Notes: a model not told the origin generated them from the sequence alone. A DNA stretch of 64,000 bases from Paenibacillus polymyxa M1 (GCF_000237325.1 NC_017542.1:937501-1001500), one strand, 5' to 3'. Shown: positions 1 to 10,097, counted from the stretch's first letter. Numbers and translations are program-made.

Positions 1-1042
<1,042 letters not shown>

Positions 1043-1121
1043 TAAGATAAGGCGCAATGAAGTTTCGGATCCAGTTTTCAGGGTGTAACCTTGGAGTTAG
1101 AATTTGCGAGACAAATTCATG

Positions 1122-1238
1122 TTTGGTGGCGATAGCGGAGGGGTTCCACACGTACCCATCCCGAACACGACCGTTAAGCCCTCCAGCGCCGATGGTACTT
1201 GGACCGCAGGGTCCTGGGAGAGTAGGACGTTGCCAAGC
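1122..1238 (+). rRNA. 5S ribosomal RNA
   Basis: A 117-nt gene about 80 nt after the 23S end, the usual 16S-23S-5S order. It begins TTTGGTGGCGATAGCGGAGG and ends GAGTAGGACGTTGCCAAGCA. The two ends pair as helix I, and the loop-B/C segment CACACGTACCCATCCCGAAC is typical of 5S rRNA. Exact ends may be off by one or two bases. Confidence 0.96.
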
Positions 1239-1245
1239 AACAAGT

Positions 1246-1287
1246 AAAAAAGATCATGATCTCACTGAGATCATGATCTTTTTTTTG
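1246..1287 (+). terminator. rRNA operon terminator
   Basis: AAGATCATGATCTCA and its complement form a long perfect hairpin with a very short loop, followed by a run of eight T. It starts seven bases after the 5S gene and ends the rRNA operon, separating it from fabH. Confidence 0.95.
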
Positions 1288-1389
1288 TGTTAAATTTCAG
1301 TAGTATTTTTTATTAGAGTAAGTTAGTTATAAGTTCGACTGAATATGTGGATATTAGCTAGTAAATAGATAGACATTTTTTTAAGAAAA

Positions 1390-1422
1390 TTAGTACCAGG
1401 TATTAGTATCTGGTGTTATAAT
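1390..1422 (+). promoter_or_regulatory. fabH promoter with FapR-like operator
   Basis: TTAGTACCAGGTATTAG at 1390-1406 is close to the Bacillus FapR consensus TTAGTACCTGGTACTAA. It lies directly upstream of an extended -10 (TG at 1414-1415, TATAAT at 1417-1422). FapR represses fatty acid and phospholipid genes until malonyl-CoA or malonyl-ACP releases it, and fabH genes are known members of that regulon. Binding here is inferred from sequence only. Confidence 0.8.
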
Positions 1423-1454
1423 ATGAATAAGAATTATAAAGGAGAGTGATCAGA

Positions 1455-2447
1455 ATGTTGAATTCAAAAGCAAAGTTAACGGCCCTTGGCACTTATGTAC
1501 CTGAACGGATTTTAACGAACGCCGACTTGGAGAAGCTTGTGGAAACTAGTGACGAGTGGATTGTACAACGAACGGGTATGCGGGAACGACGAATCGCGGC
1601 TGAAGATCAGTACGTATCTGATTTATGTATACAAGCTATTAAACGTATGGTTAACCTTTATAACGTAAATGTGAACGATGTTGACATGATCATTGTAGCG
1701 ACAAGTACACCTGATTACTATTTTCCAAGTACGGCTTCCCGTATTCAGGCTTATTTTAATATTCCAAATACAGGATCAATGGATGTTAGTGCTGCATGCG
1801 CAGGCTTTGCCTATGGACTTCATTTGGCGAATGGTCTTATTACGGGTGGTCTACATCGTAAGGTTCTAGTGATTGGAGCAGAGACATTATCCAAAATTAC
1901 AGATTATACCGACCGGACGACATGTGTTCTTTTTGGAGATGGAGCAGGAGTCGCACTTGTTGAATATGACGAGGATGAAGGATCATTTTTGACCGCAGAT
2001 ATAGGAACCTTTGGGCAAGGTGGAGCACATCTTTACCGCGCAGGATTATCTAACTATTTGGATGGAGAGAAGCTGCAAGATAATGGTTTTATTGCTCAAA
2101 ATGGACGTGAGGTTTATAAATGGGCTGTACGCTCTGTTCCAGCTGGCATCGAAAGATTAATGGATAAGGCAAATATGGAGAAGGAAGATCTTGACTGGTT
2201 TGTACCTCATAGCGCTAATCTGAGAATGATTGAGTCCATATGTGAAAAAAGTACAGTACCTTTAGAAAAGACGCTGACAAGTGTAGAGTTTTATGGCAAT
2301 ACCTCGGCGGCGTCCATTCCGTTGGCTTTACAGTGTGGATTGGATGATGGGCGTTTAAGATATGGACAACATGTGGTGTTATATGGATTCGGGGGAGGCC
2401 TGACGTATGCGGGTCTGCTAATAAAATGGAGTGTGCCTGATTTGTAA
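1455..2447 (+). CDS. fabH: 3-oxoacyl-ACP synthase III
   Basis: This cytoplasmic thiolase-fold enzyme starts type II fatty acid synthesis by condensing an acyl-CoA primer with malonyl-ACP. The Cys-His-Asn triad is visible: Cys115 in DVSAACAGFAYG, His in VPHSANLRM and Asn in YGNTSAASIP. The length of 330 residues is normal for the family. I place the start at ATG 1455, ten bases after AAAGGAG; an in-frame GTG lies nine bases upstream. The gene stands alone between the rRNA terminator and topB. The FapR-like operator upstream implies control by malonyl-CoA level. In branched-chain-lipid Bacillota FabH usually prefers branched primers, which the sequence alone cannot show. Confidence 0.95.
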   Translation: MLNSKAKLTALGTYVPERILTNADLEKLVETSDEWIVQRTGMRERRIAAEDQYVSDLCIQAIKRMVNLYNVNVNDVDMIIVATSTPDYYFPSTASRIQAYFNIPNTGSMDVSAACAGFAYGLHLANGLITGGLHRKVLVIGAETLSKITDYTDRTTCVLFGDGAGVALVEYDEDEGSFLTADIGTFGQGGAHLYRAGLSNYLDGEKLQDNGFIAQNGREVYKWAVRSVPAGIERLMDKANMEKEDLDWFVPHSANLRMIESICEKSTVPLEKTLTSVEFYGNTSAASIPLALQCGLDDGRLRYGQHVVLYGFGGGLTYAGLLIKWSVPDL

Positions 2448-2545
2448 GTTGGTCTAATTAATGCATAAGCAATAGTAATAGTAAGGAAAGATCATGTTGA
2501 TAAAGAGACGTTGGTTGGCATTAGATTTATCGTAAGATGGTAGGA

Positions 2546-2554
2546 TGGTATAAT
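2546..2554 (+). promoter_or_regulatory. topB extended -10 promoter
   Basis: TGGTATAAT is an extended -10 element 27 bases before the topB start. No good -35 box is seen, as is common for extended -10 promoters. It gives topB its own promoter separate from fabH. Confidence 0.6.
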
Positions 2555-2581
2555 TAACATTATGAGAGAAAGGAGCGTAAC

Positions 2582-4717
2582 ATGAAGGTATTGGTATTGG
2601 CAGAAAAACCATCCGTGGCCAGAGAGATTGCACGTGTGATGGGCAGCCGAGAGAAGCATAAAAGTTATATAGAAGGACCTAAGTATGTAGTGACATGGGC
2701 TTTGGGTCATTTGGTCGGATTAGCAGAGCCTGAGGATTACGATTCTAAGTATGCGACTTGGAACTTGGAGGACTTGCCCATTCTTCCGAAGAACTCCAAG
2801 TTAAAGGTATTGCGGGAAAGTAATCATCAGTTCAAAGCTGTACAGCAGCTTATGAAACGACAGGACATTGGAGAACTTATCGTAGCAACAGATGCTGCTC
2901 GTGAAGGAGAACTGCTGGCACGATGGATTATACAAATGGCAAACTGGAAAAAGCCTTTCCGACGCTTATGGATTTCCTCGCAGACGGATAAGGCAATTAA
3001 GGCAGGTTTCGCGAAATTATTGCCTGGCCAGCAGTTTGATCGTTTATATGAATCGGCTCGCTGTAGGGCTGAAGCAGACTGGATGATTGGTCTCAATGTA
3101 ACCCGCGCGTTAACGGTTCGTTATAACGCTCAGCTTTCGGCTGGAAGGGTACAGACACCGACACTGGGGATGATTATGGAACGTGAGAAAGAGATCACCC
3201 AGTTTCGTTCTCAGGAATATGATACTTTGACGGCTGATTTTGGCCATTTTCAGGCAACATGGCGGGCAGAAAATGGGGATTCACGTATGTTTGACCGTAC
3301 TCAGGCAGAGACTTTGCGCCACAGGCTTGAGGGGGCCAAAGGTACAGTTGTGAGTGTTAAAAAGAGTGAAAAAAACGAGCCTCACCCGCTGGCGTATGAC
3401 TTAACTGAGCTGCAACGAGATGCTAACCAGCGCTACGGCTTCTCAGCCAAACAGACGTCCAATGTCCTTCAGCGTCTGTATGAGCAGCATAAGCTGGTGA
3501 CCTATCCGCGTACAGATAGCCGTTATCTTACATCCGATATGGTGGATTCACTTAAGGAAAGGCTCAGTAGCGTAGCAGTAGGTCCGTATGCTTCTTTAGC
3601 ACGTCCGTTATTGCGTAACAAATTGCCAATCACAAAGCGAGTTGTGGATGATAGTAAAGTCACAGATCACCATGCGATTATACCTACTGAGCAGACATTA
3701 TTGCTTAATCAGTTAAGCCCAGAGGAACGTAAGCTGTATGATCTGATTGCACGCCGTTTTATCAGTTTGTTCTACCCACCTGCACGTTATGATGCTGTAG
3801 CTGTATCGGTCATGGTGGGGCAGGAAACATTTCAGGTAAAAGGTACAACCATAAAAGATAGTGGTTGGCGTGCTGTATATGACGAAAGTCATTATGAATT
3901 GGACGATGAAGAGATAGATGATCGTGAAAATAATGGACGGGGCGTTATTTTGCCTGAGCTGAAAAAAGGAGACTCCGTCCAATTGCAGCGTTGTATTGTA
4001 CGAGCTGGACGAACGATGCCGCCGAAGCGTTATACAGAAGCAGCCCTGCTCGCTCAGATGGAAAAGCACGGCCTGGGTACACCAGCTACTCGTGCAGATC
4101 TGATCGAGAAACTCGTCAGCTCGGATACGATAGAGCGCCAGGGGAACGTGATGCATCCAACTGGCAAAGGCAAGCAACTGATCGAATTGGCGGCTCCACA
4201 GCTACGAACGCCCGAATTGACGGCACGTTGGGAAGCGGAGTTGGAACGGATTGCCCGTGGTCAAGGACAACCTGAGCCATTTTTGAATTCTATCCGTGCT
4301 ATGGCGAAAGAATTGGTTTCTACTGTGAAAAATAGCAGCGCGGAGTACAAACCCCATAACGTAACGAATAGCCATTGTCCGGATTGTGGTACAAAGTTGT
4401 TGGAGAAAAAAGGGAAGAAAGGCAAGTTCCTTGTATGTCCAAGTGCGGATTGTGGTTACCGTCGTTCAGGGGAAAAACGCTTGTCCAATCGACGTTGTCC
4501 ACAGTGTCATAAAAAAATGGAAATGAAAGAGGGCAAAGCAGGTCTGTATGTAAGATGCTTACCCTGCGGCATTACGGAGACGCTGGATAAGGACAAGCAA
4601 CGGGTAAACAAACGGGAACAGCAAAAGCTAGTAAAACAGTTTGAAAAGAAGGATTCCTTTGGCTCCAGTTTGGGGGATTTGTTAAAAGCAGCAATGGAGC
4701 AAAAGCAGGGCGAATAA
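2582..4717 (+). CDS. topB: DNA topoisomerase III
   Basis: This type IA topoisomerase relaxes and decatenates DNA through a 5'-phosphotyrosine intermediate. The protein has 711 residues. The N-terminal TOPRIM domain carries EKPSVAREIA and the acidic motif DAAREGE (104-110). The active-site tyrosine is Tyr308 in TYPRTDSRYL. The C-terminal quarter has two zinc-ribbon-like units: CPDCGTKLLEKKGKKGKFLV followed by CPSADC, then CPQCHKK followed by CLPC. It starts with ATG after GAAAGGAGCG and has its own promoter. The length and C-terminal cysteines match Bacillus TopB rather than TopA, which is larger with a different order. No defect is seen. Confidence 0.96.
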   Translation: MKVLVLAEKPSVAREIARVMGSREKHKSYIEGPKYVVTWALGHLVGLAEPEDYDSKYATWNLEDLPILPKNSKLKVLRESNHQFKAVQQLMKRQDIGELIVATDAAREGELLARWIIQMANWKKPFRRLWISSQTDKAIKAGFAKLLPGQQFDRLYESARCRAEADWMIGLNVTRALTVRYNAQLSAGRVQTPTLGMIMEREKEITQFRSQEYDTLTADFGHFQATWRAENGDSRMFDRTQAETLRHRLEGAKGTVVSVKKSEKNEPHPLAYDLTELQRDANQRYGFSAKQTSNVLQRLYEQHKLVTYPRTDSRYLTSDMVDSLKERLSSVAVGPYASLARPLLRNKLPITKRVVDDSKVTDHHAIIPTEQTLLLNQLSPEERKLYDLIARRFISLFYPPARYDAVAVSVMVGQETFQVKGTTIKDSGWRAVYDESHYELDDEEIDDRENNGRGVILPELKKGDSVQLQRCIVRAGRTMPPKRYTEAALLAQMEKHGLGTPATRADLIEKLVSSDTIERQGNVMHPTGKGKQLIELAAPQLRTPELTARWEAELERIARGQGQPEPFLNSIRAMAKELVSTVKNSSAEYKPHNVTNSHCPDCGTKLLEKKGKKGKFLVCPSADCGYRRSGEKRLSNRRCPQCHKKMEMKEGKAGLYVRCLPCGITETLDKDKQRVNKREQQKLVKQFEKKDSFGSSLGDLLKAAMEQKQGE

Positions 4718-4816
4718 AGATTGACCAGAACGTGCTATAAGCTACACAATTAGCAGGCGTATGTCGGTATAAAAAAGCTTACTCCTTGGCATGGTAATCC
4801 GAGGAGGTGAGTATTT

Positions 4817-4954
4817 ATGCCCAAGCATAAGCCGCTTAAAATCAATAATCAGCAAAATAAATCAAGTATACTGGAGGAAGAAATCGCTGCTCATCTAGAG
4901 AAGCAAGCTAAATATCCTCCAAGCTTGAATGGGATTCCCAAACAGCAGTCTTGA
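4817..4954 (+). CDS. small hydrophilic protein, 45 aa
   Basis: A short reading frame starts at ATG 4817 behind a very strong ribosome site, GAGGAGGTGA. The product begins MPKHKPLKINNQQNKSSILE and ends NGIPKQQS. It is lysine- and glutamine-rich, has no cysteine or membrane segment, and has a central helix-prone stretch of Glu and Ala. The bidirectional terminator at 5050-5095 closes it. I do not recognise a family. It may be a small spore or stress protein, but that is a guess; the ribosome site is the main reason to call it real. Confidence 0.6.
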   Translation: MPKHKPLKINNQQNKSSILEEEIAAHLEKQAKYPPSLNGIPKQQS

Positions 4955-5049
4955 TGCTGCCTGTAAGGGGAAACGAATGGCTGTATAAGACCAGAACGAT
5001 TGGAAACCAGATAAATTAGTTATCGGTCCCAGACTCTATTTTCTTGCAT

Positions 5050-5095
5050 AAAAGAAGCAGCAGTACGGCGGTCAACCGTAACTGCTGCTTCTTTT
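5050..5095. terminator. bidirectional terminator
   Basis: AAGAAGCAGCAGT at 5052-5064 pairs with ACTGCTGCTTCTT, flanked by A-rich sequence on the left and TTTTT on the right. It can stop the small gene on the plus strand and the asparaginase gene on the minus strand. Confidence 0.88.
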
Positions 5096-5139
5096 TCATA
5101 ATAAGGAAGTTGTATTTATTTGACTTGGAATGACTGCTC

Positions 5140-6300
5140 TTAGTATTCATTAAAGAAAGATTGAATTTGGTTCACATCGTGCGTTTGGGTCAAAGCGAGC
5201 ATGAGCAAAATCCGTGCTTTTTGCGGATTGAGCGAATCAGTGGACACAAAGTTCGAAGCTGCGTCTTTTGTCGACGGAGACACAACTCCACTTCCTACGC
5301 GGGTAGAGCGGGCAATAATAACTCCTTTTTTACCTGCAGCCTCTGCGCCTTCTGAGGAGGTCTTGGACAAGGAACCATTACCGGAACCAGCGACCACTAT
5401 ACCCTTGGCACCAGCTGCTACGGCTGCGTCATACAGGTAGCGACCGTTGTTTTGATATTCGTATAAAATATCTACTTGTGGTAGCTGGGTGAGATTAGAG
5501 ATATCGAATACAGAAGAAGTTGTGTGCTTATGAGTGGATTTGTTGTAGTAGTATACTTGATCGCCTACTACAGCTCCAAGGTATCCCTGCTCTACAGACT
5601 TGAACGTATCGACTGCTGTTGTGTTTGTTTTCGTGATATATCTTGCTGCACCGATGCGATCGTTCAGCAGTACGAGTACACCCTGGCCTTTAGAGGCCGA
5701 AGCACCGGCAACTTTTACAGCATTATAAAGGTTGAATGGACCATCGGCACTGATGGCAGTAGCTGGGCGCATAGAGCCAACAACAACTACAGGCTTATCG
5801 CTCTTAACGACAAGATTGAGGAAGTATGCCGTTTCTTCCAATGTATCTGTACCATGGGTAATGACAATACCATCTACATCATCTCTGGCAAGCAGTTCGT
5901 TGGTGCGTTTGGCAAGTTTTAAGAGGATTTCATTATTAACATCGGGGCTACCTACGTTAACCACTTGCTCACCACTGACATTTGCAATACTTTTCATCTC
6001 AGGAACGGCATTGATCAAGGTTTCAACACCTAATGCACCTGCTTTGTAGCCGGTTGTATCTGTGTTGACGGAGGATGACCCTGCAATGGTTCCTCCTGTG
6101 GCCAGTATTTTAATATTGGGCAAGTGATTAGTTTGTGGCTTATCAGATTTGTCCAAAGTTGTAGTGCTAGAAGTAGATAACGTTGTACTGGTTGTAGCTG
6201 CTGACGCTACGTTGGCGGTAACTCCACCACTCCATAAGGTACTTCCGAGAATAAAGCTGGCCAACAGGGGAATCATTGTCATTTTTTTCATGTTAGTCAT
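5140..6300 (-). CDS. secreted type II L-asparaginase
   Basis: This enzyme hydrolyses L-asparagine to aspartate and ammonia outside the membrane. The N-terminus ([20 protein letters not shown]) is a signal peptide, probably cleaved near Ala-Ser-Ala. A Ser/Thr-rich linker follows to about residue 50. Both threonine signatures are present: [10 protein letters not shown] with Thr71 and [15 protein letters not shown] with Thr151-Asp152. Lys in the segment VVVVGSMRP(A/S) region is also typical. I chose the ATG at 6300, eight bases from GGAGAGGAGC; an upstream in-frame start at 6330 lacks a site. At 386 residues it fits the AnsZ/AnsB class. It stands alone. Confidence 0.93.
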   Translation of the reverse strand: MTNMKKMTMIPLLASFILGSTLWSGGVTANVASAATTSTTLSTSSTTTLDKSDKPQTNHLPNIKILATGGTIAGSSSVNTDTTGYKAGALGVETLINAVPEMKSIANVSGEQVVNVGSPDVNNEILLKLAKRTNELLARDDVDGIVITHGTDTLEETAYFLNLVVKSDKPVVVVGSMRPATAISADGPFNLYNAVKVAGASASKGQGVLVLLNDRIGAARYITKTNTTAVDTFKSVEQGYLGAVVGDQVYYYNKSTHKHTTSSVFDISNLTQLPQVDILYEYQNNGRYLYDAAVAAGAKGIVVAGSGNGSLSKTSSEGAEAAGKKGVIIARSTRVGSGVVSPSTKDAASNFVSTDSLNPQKARILLMLALTQTHDVNQIQSFFNEY

Positions 6301-6503
6301 ATAAAGCTCCTCTCCAATCTGAAACCTCAAAATATTAATGATAGATTAGCTGACAAATATTTTGTCGAATAACGTTAATATCACGCATTATAGAGTGCTA
6401 AATCACCTTTAGTCAATATATATGTTAGATAATATGACCCTAAAACTCATCTTTATTATATGTAATCGCTTTAATTATACCTGGATGGAAAAGATTTGAA
6501 AAC

Positions 6504-6549
6504 AAAAGCAACAAGCAGAAATCTCATAAGGAGTCTGCTTGTTGCTTTT
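6504..6549 (-). terminator. terminator of the 42-aa gene
   Basis: AAAAGCAACAAGCAGA and its exact complement TCTGCTTGTTGCTTTT form a 16-bp stem with a 14-nt loop. Read on the minus strand it ends in T and lies about 115 bp after the small minus-strand gene at 6666-6794. The rest of the 6301-6665 gap holds AT-rich sequence that should contain the asparaginase promoter; I see no convincing box. Confidence 0.8.
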
Positions 6550-6665
6550 GATAAAAGGTGAACAACTGAGTTTACCTACCTTTAATTTCATTGAATGAGA
6601 GTGACACGGTGAGTTGATGTCTTACGGTATTTACATGGTTCTACAGTTGAATACAGATCTCATGA

Positions 6666-6794
6666 TCAGGGGTTTTTGCTATGCTGTTTTGTTGGCAAGC
6701 TGGCGCTGGGAGTTCCTTTTCCTTGTTTACGGTTACGTTCTGCCTTTTTTGCATTTTCTCGCAGCTTTTCAACGTACTCATGGGTGCTTTCCAT
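6666..6794 (-). CDS. small DUF4023-like protein, 42 aa
   Basis: The product begins MESTHEYVEKLRENAKKAER and ends LPTKQHSKNP. The start codon follows AAAGGAGG at ideal spacing, so I prefer it to the upstream in-frame starts. The pattern (THE-x-VEKL at the N-terminus, then NRKQGKG-x-PSASLPTKQH) is what I recall for short Bacillus/Paenibacillus proteins of the DUF4023 type; I could not check this. It is strongly basic, soluble and lacks cysteines. A terminator hairpin lies downstream. Its function is unknown. Confidence 0.72.
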   Translation of the reverse strand: MESTHEYVEKLRENAKKAERNRKQGKGTPSASLPTKQHSKNP

Positions 6795-6988
6795 CGTAGT
6801 TCCTCCTTTAAGACAAAATAGATGCACTCGGGAATTGCCCTCATACACCGTTACTATTTCCGCAAAAACGTTTTCCCAGTCAGGGAAGGCGTTGTTTCTA
6901 TAAAAGGGGTGAGGTTATAATGAAGGAGAGAGCTCTATATAAGTCCTAATACCTGAAACTGGTGCGGTGTGCAAAAGGAGGGGAGACA

Positions 6989-7252
6989 TTGCAGACAGGC
7001 TTGTTGGTATGGCTGCTGTTCATCAATGCAGTTGGCTATCTGGTAATGTCGGAAGATAAAAAGAGAGCACGTAAACACCGTGATCGTGTACCTGAACGGA
7101 CGTTGTTTTTGCTGGCCCTGATCGGGGGCGCATTGGGTGTACTCATTGCGATGTACCGCAAGCGCCATAAAACACGGCATATGACCTTCAGATTAGGTAT
7201 TCCTGCGTTGCTATTCATTAACGCATTGCTCTATGGGTATTTTTTACGGTAA
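6989..7252 (+). CDS. DUF1294 family membrane protein
   Basis: This is a small inner-membrane protein of about 87 residues. Three hydrophobic segments are seen: TGLLVWLLFINAVGYLVM, TLFLLALIGGALGVLIAM and IPALLFINALLYGYFL. A charged KKRARKHRDRVPE loop lies between the first two, and YRKRHKTRHMTF is the DUF1294 hallmark. The start is probably TTG 6989, seven bases after AAAGGAGGGG; an in-frame start lies 27 bases upstream without a suitable site. The function of the family is not known. Confidence 0.85.
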   Translation: MQTGLLVWLLFINAVGYLVMSEDKKRARKHRDRVPERTLFLLALIGGALGVLIAMYRKRHKTRHMTFRLGIPALLFINALLYGYFLR

Positions 7253-7402
7253 GACTGGGAGTTTAGCTTCCCATAGGGAAGTTTAATGATGATTGAGAAG
7301 ACTATTCTCAGCCATTACATGGTGTAATGAAAGTGAACAACTACAGGAATACATAATTTCAGGCTTTGATTTAACAAACTGAATTCGGAAGAGGTGCGTA
7401 TT

Positions 7403-7837
7403 ATGCTATTTTCAAAAGTATTGCTTGCTTATGACGGTTCGGATGCATCCAACAAAGCTTTATTGAAGGCGGCTGAATTGGTAAAGGCATCACCCTCCTC
7501 GAAGCTTGAGGTCGTAACAGCATTCGATTTCCCGCGGATTTTTATGGGCGAAGGCTTGGCTCCAATTCCAGCTTCGGTGAATAAAGAGTATTATGATTTG
7601 GCTGAGCAAACTACGGATGAAGTTAAAAAGCGGCTTGCTGAGCAAGGTGTAGATGCCAAGGTGGAACTGATTCAAGGTTCGCCGGCCGAAGTCATTTTGG
7701 ATTATGCCAATGAGAATGGCTTCGATGTGATTGTGATCGGCAGTCGCGGTTTGGGTGGTATTCGTGAATTTGTCTTAGGTAGCGTAAGTCACAATGTGGT
7801 GCAGCATGCACGTATCCCCGTGCTGGTCGTAAAATAA
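7403..7837 (+). CDS. universal stress protein UspA family
   Basis: A single-domain cytoplasmic Usp of 144 residues. It begins LFSKVLLAYDGSDASNKALL, with the family's N-terminal strand and the Asp that contacts ATP. It ends with the nucleotide-loop signature GSRGLGGIREFVLGS, which fits G-x2-G-x9-G-S/T, and PVLVVK. This signature predicts an ATP-binding subtype. The ATG at 7403 has GGAAGAGGTG ahead of it. The gene is monocistronic with a terminator just after. Confidence 0.93.
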   Translation: MLFSKVLLAYDGSDASNKALLKAAELVKASPSSKLEVVTAFDFPRIFMGEGLAPIPASVNKEYYDLAEQTTDEVKKRLAEQGVDAKVELIQGSPAEVILDYANENGFDVIVIGSRGLGGIREFVLGSVSHNVVQHARIPVLVVK

Positions 7838-7851
7838 CGAAATAAAAAAAG

Positions 7852-7895
7852 TAAAAGTCGGATCACTACCTGTACAGGAAGTGCCGGCTTTTTAT
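7852..7895 (+). terminator. usp terminator
   Basis: An imperfect stem pairs AAAAGTCGG with CCGGCTTTT around a CTGTACAG core. T-rich sequence follows. It separates usp from the purine control region. Confidence 0.75.
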
Positions 7896-8001
7896 TTTTG
7901 TTGGTAAGATGTATTGCTGGCCGTTATCAGTGCAGGTAGAGAGATAGCTAAATGTAATACAATAGTCCCGAGGTGTGCATATAAAGGGCTTGGTTTTTGT
8001 T

Positions 8002-8078
8002 AAACACGAACATTAAATTGTATCATTATGACAATGTTCGTTTTCAAGTTGACACAGGGTGTAGGGAATTGTTAAACT
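8002..8078 (+). promoter_or_regulatory. purine operon promoter with PurBox pair
   Basis: Two inverted PurR boxes are seen: AAACACGAACATT at 8002-8014, and on the opposite strand GAAAACGAACATT at 8045-8033. Each has the CGAA core of the Bacillus PurBox (AWWWCCGAACWWT). They are 18 bases apart, near the 16-17 known from B. subtilis. A -35 box TTGACA lies at 8049-8054 and a weaker -10, TAAACT, at 8073-8078. PurR represses initiation and is released by PRPP. Confidence 0.85.
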
Positions 8079-8204
8079 ATGAAGTGTATTGTCGATAAAA
8101 AATGAACTTTAGGTACAATTTAATTAGGTACACATGTTGGAGCCGAAACTCACCACGATTACGCTAGGAAAGTATATCGTTGGGTATGGAGTAAGCACAA
8201 TCCT

Positions 8205-8275
8205 GACTCGTATAATGCCGGGGATACGGCCCGGAAGTTTCTACCTGGAAACCTTAAATTTCCGGACTACGGGAG
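8205..8275 (+). promoter_or_regulatory. guanine-sensing purine riboswitch aptamer
   Basis: The aptamer shows the conserved core TATAAT, GGATACGGCC, AGTTTCTACC and TTAAATTTCCGGACTAC. P1 pairs CTCGTA (8207-8212) with TACGGG (8268-8273). The ligand-pairing base, position 74 in xpt numbering, is C8267, which specifies guanine or hypoxanthine rather than adenine. It lies in the purE leader, 160 bases before the start codon. Together with the terminator at 8363-8406 it forms an OFF switch. Confidence 0.95.
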
Positions 8276-8362
8276 ACATACGGCTGAAGCCGCATTGGAT
8301 GCGGTGGAACAGGCTTGCTTTTGGCATGCCTTTAAGAGGCTCTGTCGTTTGTTTTTTCGTAG

Positions 8363-8406
8363 TCCGGTGTCTTGAAAATAACGTTATTTTCGAGTGCCGG
8401 ATTTTT
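8363..8406 (+). terminator. riboswitch-controlled terminator
   Basis: TCCGG at the base and CTTGAAAATAA in the upper stem pair with TTATTTTCGAG and CCGGA; five T follow. The 5' part CGTAGTCCGG (8358-8367) is the exact complement of CCGGACTACG (8262-8271) in the aptamer. The alternative antiterminator would therefore free transcription when no guanine is bound. Confidence 0.92.
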
Positions 8407-8437
8407 GGCGCTTATTGATAAACAGGGAGTGAAGGAC

Positions 8438-8923
8438 ATGTCAGTGCAGGTCGCTGTCATTATGGGCAGCACATCAGACTGGGACACCATGCAACATGCA
8501 TGTGCTGTGCTGGACGAGCTTGAAATCGGATATGAGAAAAAAGTAGTTTCAGCCCATCGTACACCGGATTTAATGTTTCGTTTTGCAGAAGAGGCCGCCG
8601 GGCGCGGATTAAAAGTCATTATTGCTGGAGCGGGCGGGGCTGCACATCTGCCGGGAATGGTGGCTGCGAAGACATCCTTGCCAGTAATTGGCGTGCCTGT
8701 CCAGTCGAAGGCTCTGAATGGTCTGGACTCCCTCCTCTCCATTGTGCAGATGCCGGGTGGTATTCCAGTTGCCACTGTGGCAATCGGTAAGGCAGGGTCT
8801 ACCAATGCAGGGCTGCTGGCTGCACAAATATTAGGTGCTTTTGACGAAAAGATAAGTCAGCGGGTTGTGGCAAGACGCGACCGTATCCGTGACGAGGTAC
8901 TGGAAGGCAGTGACTCACTATGA
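8438..8923 (+). CDS. purE: N5-carboxyaminoimidazole ribonucleotide mutase
   Basis: First gene of the purine operon. PurE (class I) moves the carboxylate of N5-CAIR to C4, giving CAIR. Its 161 residues start [18 protein letters not shown], and GSTSDWD is the substrate loop. SAHRTPD and [11 protein letters not shown] are the other active-site loops. The ATG at 8438 follows GGGAGTGAAGGA; the upstream in-frame start would fall inside the terminator hairpin and is rejected. The stop overlaps the purK start (ATGA). Expression depends on PurR and the guanine riboswitch. Confidence 0.97.
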   Translation: MSVQVAVIMGSTSDWDTMQHACAVLDELEIGYEKKVVSAHRTPDLMFRFAEEAAGRGLKVIIAGAGGAAHLPGMVAAKTSLPVIGVPVQSKALNGLDSLLSIVQMPGGIPVATVAIGKAGSTNAGLLAAQILGAFDEKISQRVVARRDRIRDEVLEGSDSL

Positions 8924-10095
8924 ATGAAGCATGTGAATCGGCAGGCCGAATCCGCCCTCCTGGCACAGTGATTGGGCTTTTGGGAGGCGGACAACTAGGA
9001 AGAATGCTTGTACTGGCAGGAACAAACCTAGGCTATCGCTTCGTAACACTGGACCCTGCACCGGATAGTCCGTGTGGACAGGTGTCCGAACAAATCCGTG
9101 CTGCCTATGATGATGAGCACGCGGCCAGAGAACTGGCTGCACGGTGTGATGTGATCACGTATGAGTTTGAAAATGTGGATGCAGGTGTAGCCGCGCTTTT
9201 GGAACAGGAATCCAGTGTGCCACAGGGCAGTAGTCTTTTGTACACGACACAGCATCGTCTGCGTGAAAAACGTTCTATTGAAGCAGCTGGTGTTCCTGTC
9301 GCTCCATATCGTGAAATTAGCAGTTCTGCCGATATGGTTCAAGCGGTAGCCGAACTGGGTGTACCGTGTGTGCTCAAAACAGCAGTCGGCGGTTATGATG
9401 GCAAGGGCCAAGTGGTCGTTCGCCAATCGGAGGAAGCCACGAATGCCTACGAGCAACTGGCTGGAAGCGGTTCGGAACTGGTGTTGGAACAGTTCATCCG
9501 TTTTCGCTGCGAAATCTCGGTGATTGTAGCTCGCAGCACGAACGGTGAAGCCAAAGCCTTTCCGCCTGCGGAAAACATTCACGTAAACAACATTTTGCAC
9601 ACGTCGATTGTACCCGCACGCGTACCTGAACCTGTCCAGGAAGAAGCACGCAAATTGGCGCTGGCTGTGGCGGAGTCATTGGATGCGGTGGGGCTGCTCG
9701 CTGTGGAGATGTTTGTCACCGAAGATGGACAATTGTACGTTAATGAGTTGGCACCACGTCCCCATAACTCCGGCCACTACACGATGGAGGGATGCGCCAC
9801 ATCGCAATTTGAGCAGCATATACGTGCGATTTGTGGTTTGCCACTAGGCAACACGAAGCTTCTGACTCCGGTCGTGATGGTCAATGTACTAGGTGAGCAT
9901 TTGGAGAACGTAATTCGGCGGTTCGGACAAACAGATGCTGAAGCTGAAAGATTGAGTGTTGTACCGAAGCTGCATTTGTATGGAAAAAGTGAAGCCAAGC
10001 CAGGCCGGAAGATGGGACATATTAATCTGTTGTGCCAGGATACGGAACAAGCGCTGGAATGGATTGATCAAACCAATATTTGGGGGGATAAATAG
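8920..10095 (+). CDS. purK: N5-carboxyaminoimidazole ribonucleotide synthase
   Basis: An ATP-grasp ligase that makes N5-CAIR from AIR, bicarbonate and ATP, supplying PurE. The protein has 391 residues: the N-terminal nucleotide-binding fold with [14 protein letters not shown] (about 18-31), an ATP-grasp centre with [11 protein letters not shown] and [15 protein letters not shown], and the Mg/substrate loop [20 protein letters not shown] segment ([19 protein letters not shown]). It overlaps purE by four bases, so translation is probably coupled. Two bases separate it from purB. Confidence 0.97.
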   Translation: MNEACESAGRIRPPGTVIGLLGGGQLGRMLVLAGTNLGYRFVTLDPAPDSPCGQVSEQIRAAYDDEHAARELAARCDVITYEFENVDAGVAALLEQESSVPQGSSLLYTTQHRLREKRSIEAAGVPVAPYREISSSADMVQAVAELGVPCVLKTAVGGYDGKGQVVVRQSEEATNAYEQLAGSGSELVLEQFIRFRCEISVIVARSTNGEAKAFPPAENIHVNNILHTSIVPARVPEPVQEEARKLALAVAESLDAVGLLAVEMFVTEDGQLYVNELAPRPHNSGHYTMEGCATSQFEQHIRAICGLPLGNTKLLTPVVMVNVLGEHLENVIRRFGQTDAEAERLSVVPKLHLYGKSEAKPGRKMGHINLLCQDTEQALEWIDQTNIWGDK

Positions 10096-10097
10096 TC

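Noticed and set aside
8134..8418. 94-codon plus-strand frame before purE
   Set aside because: It runs through the riboswitch aptamer and its terminator; no ribosome site. The conserved RNA structure explains the sequence.
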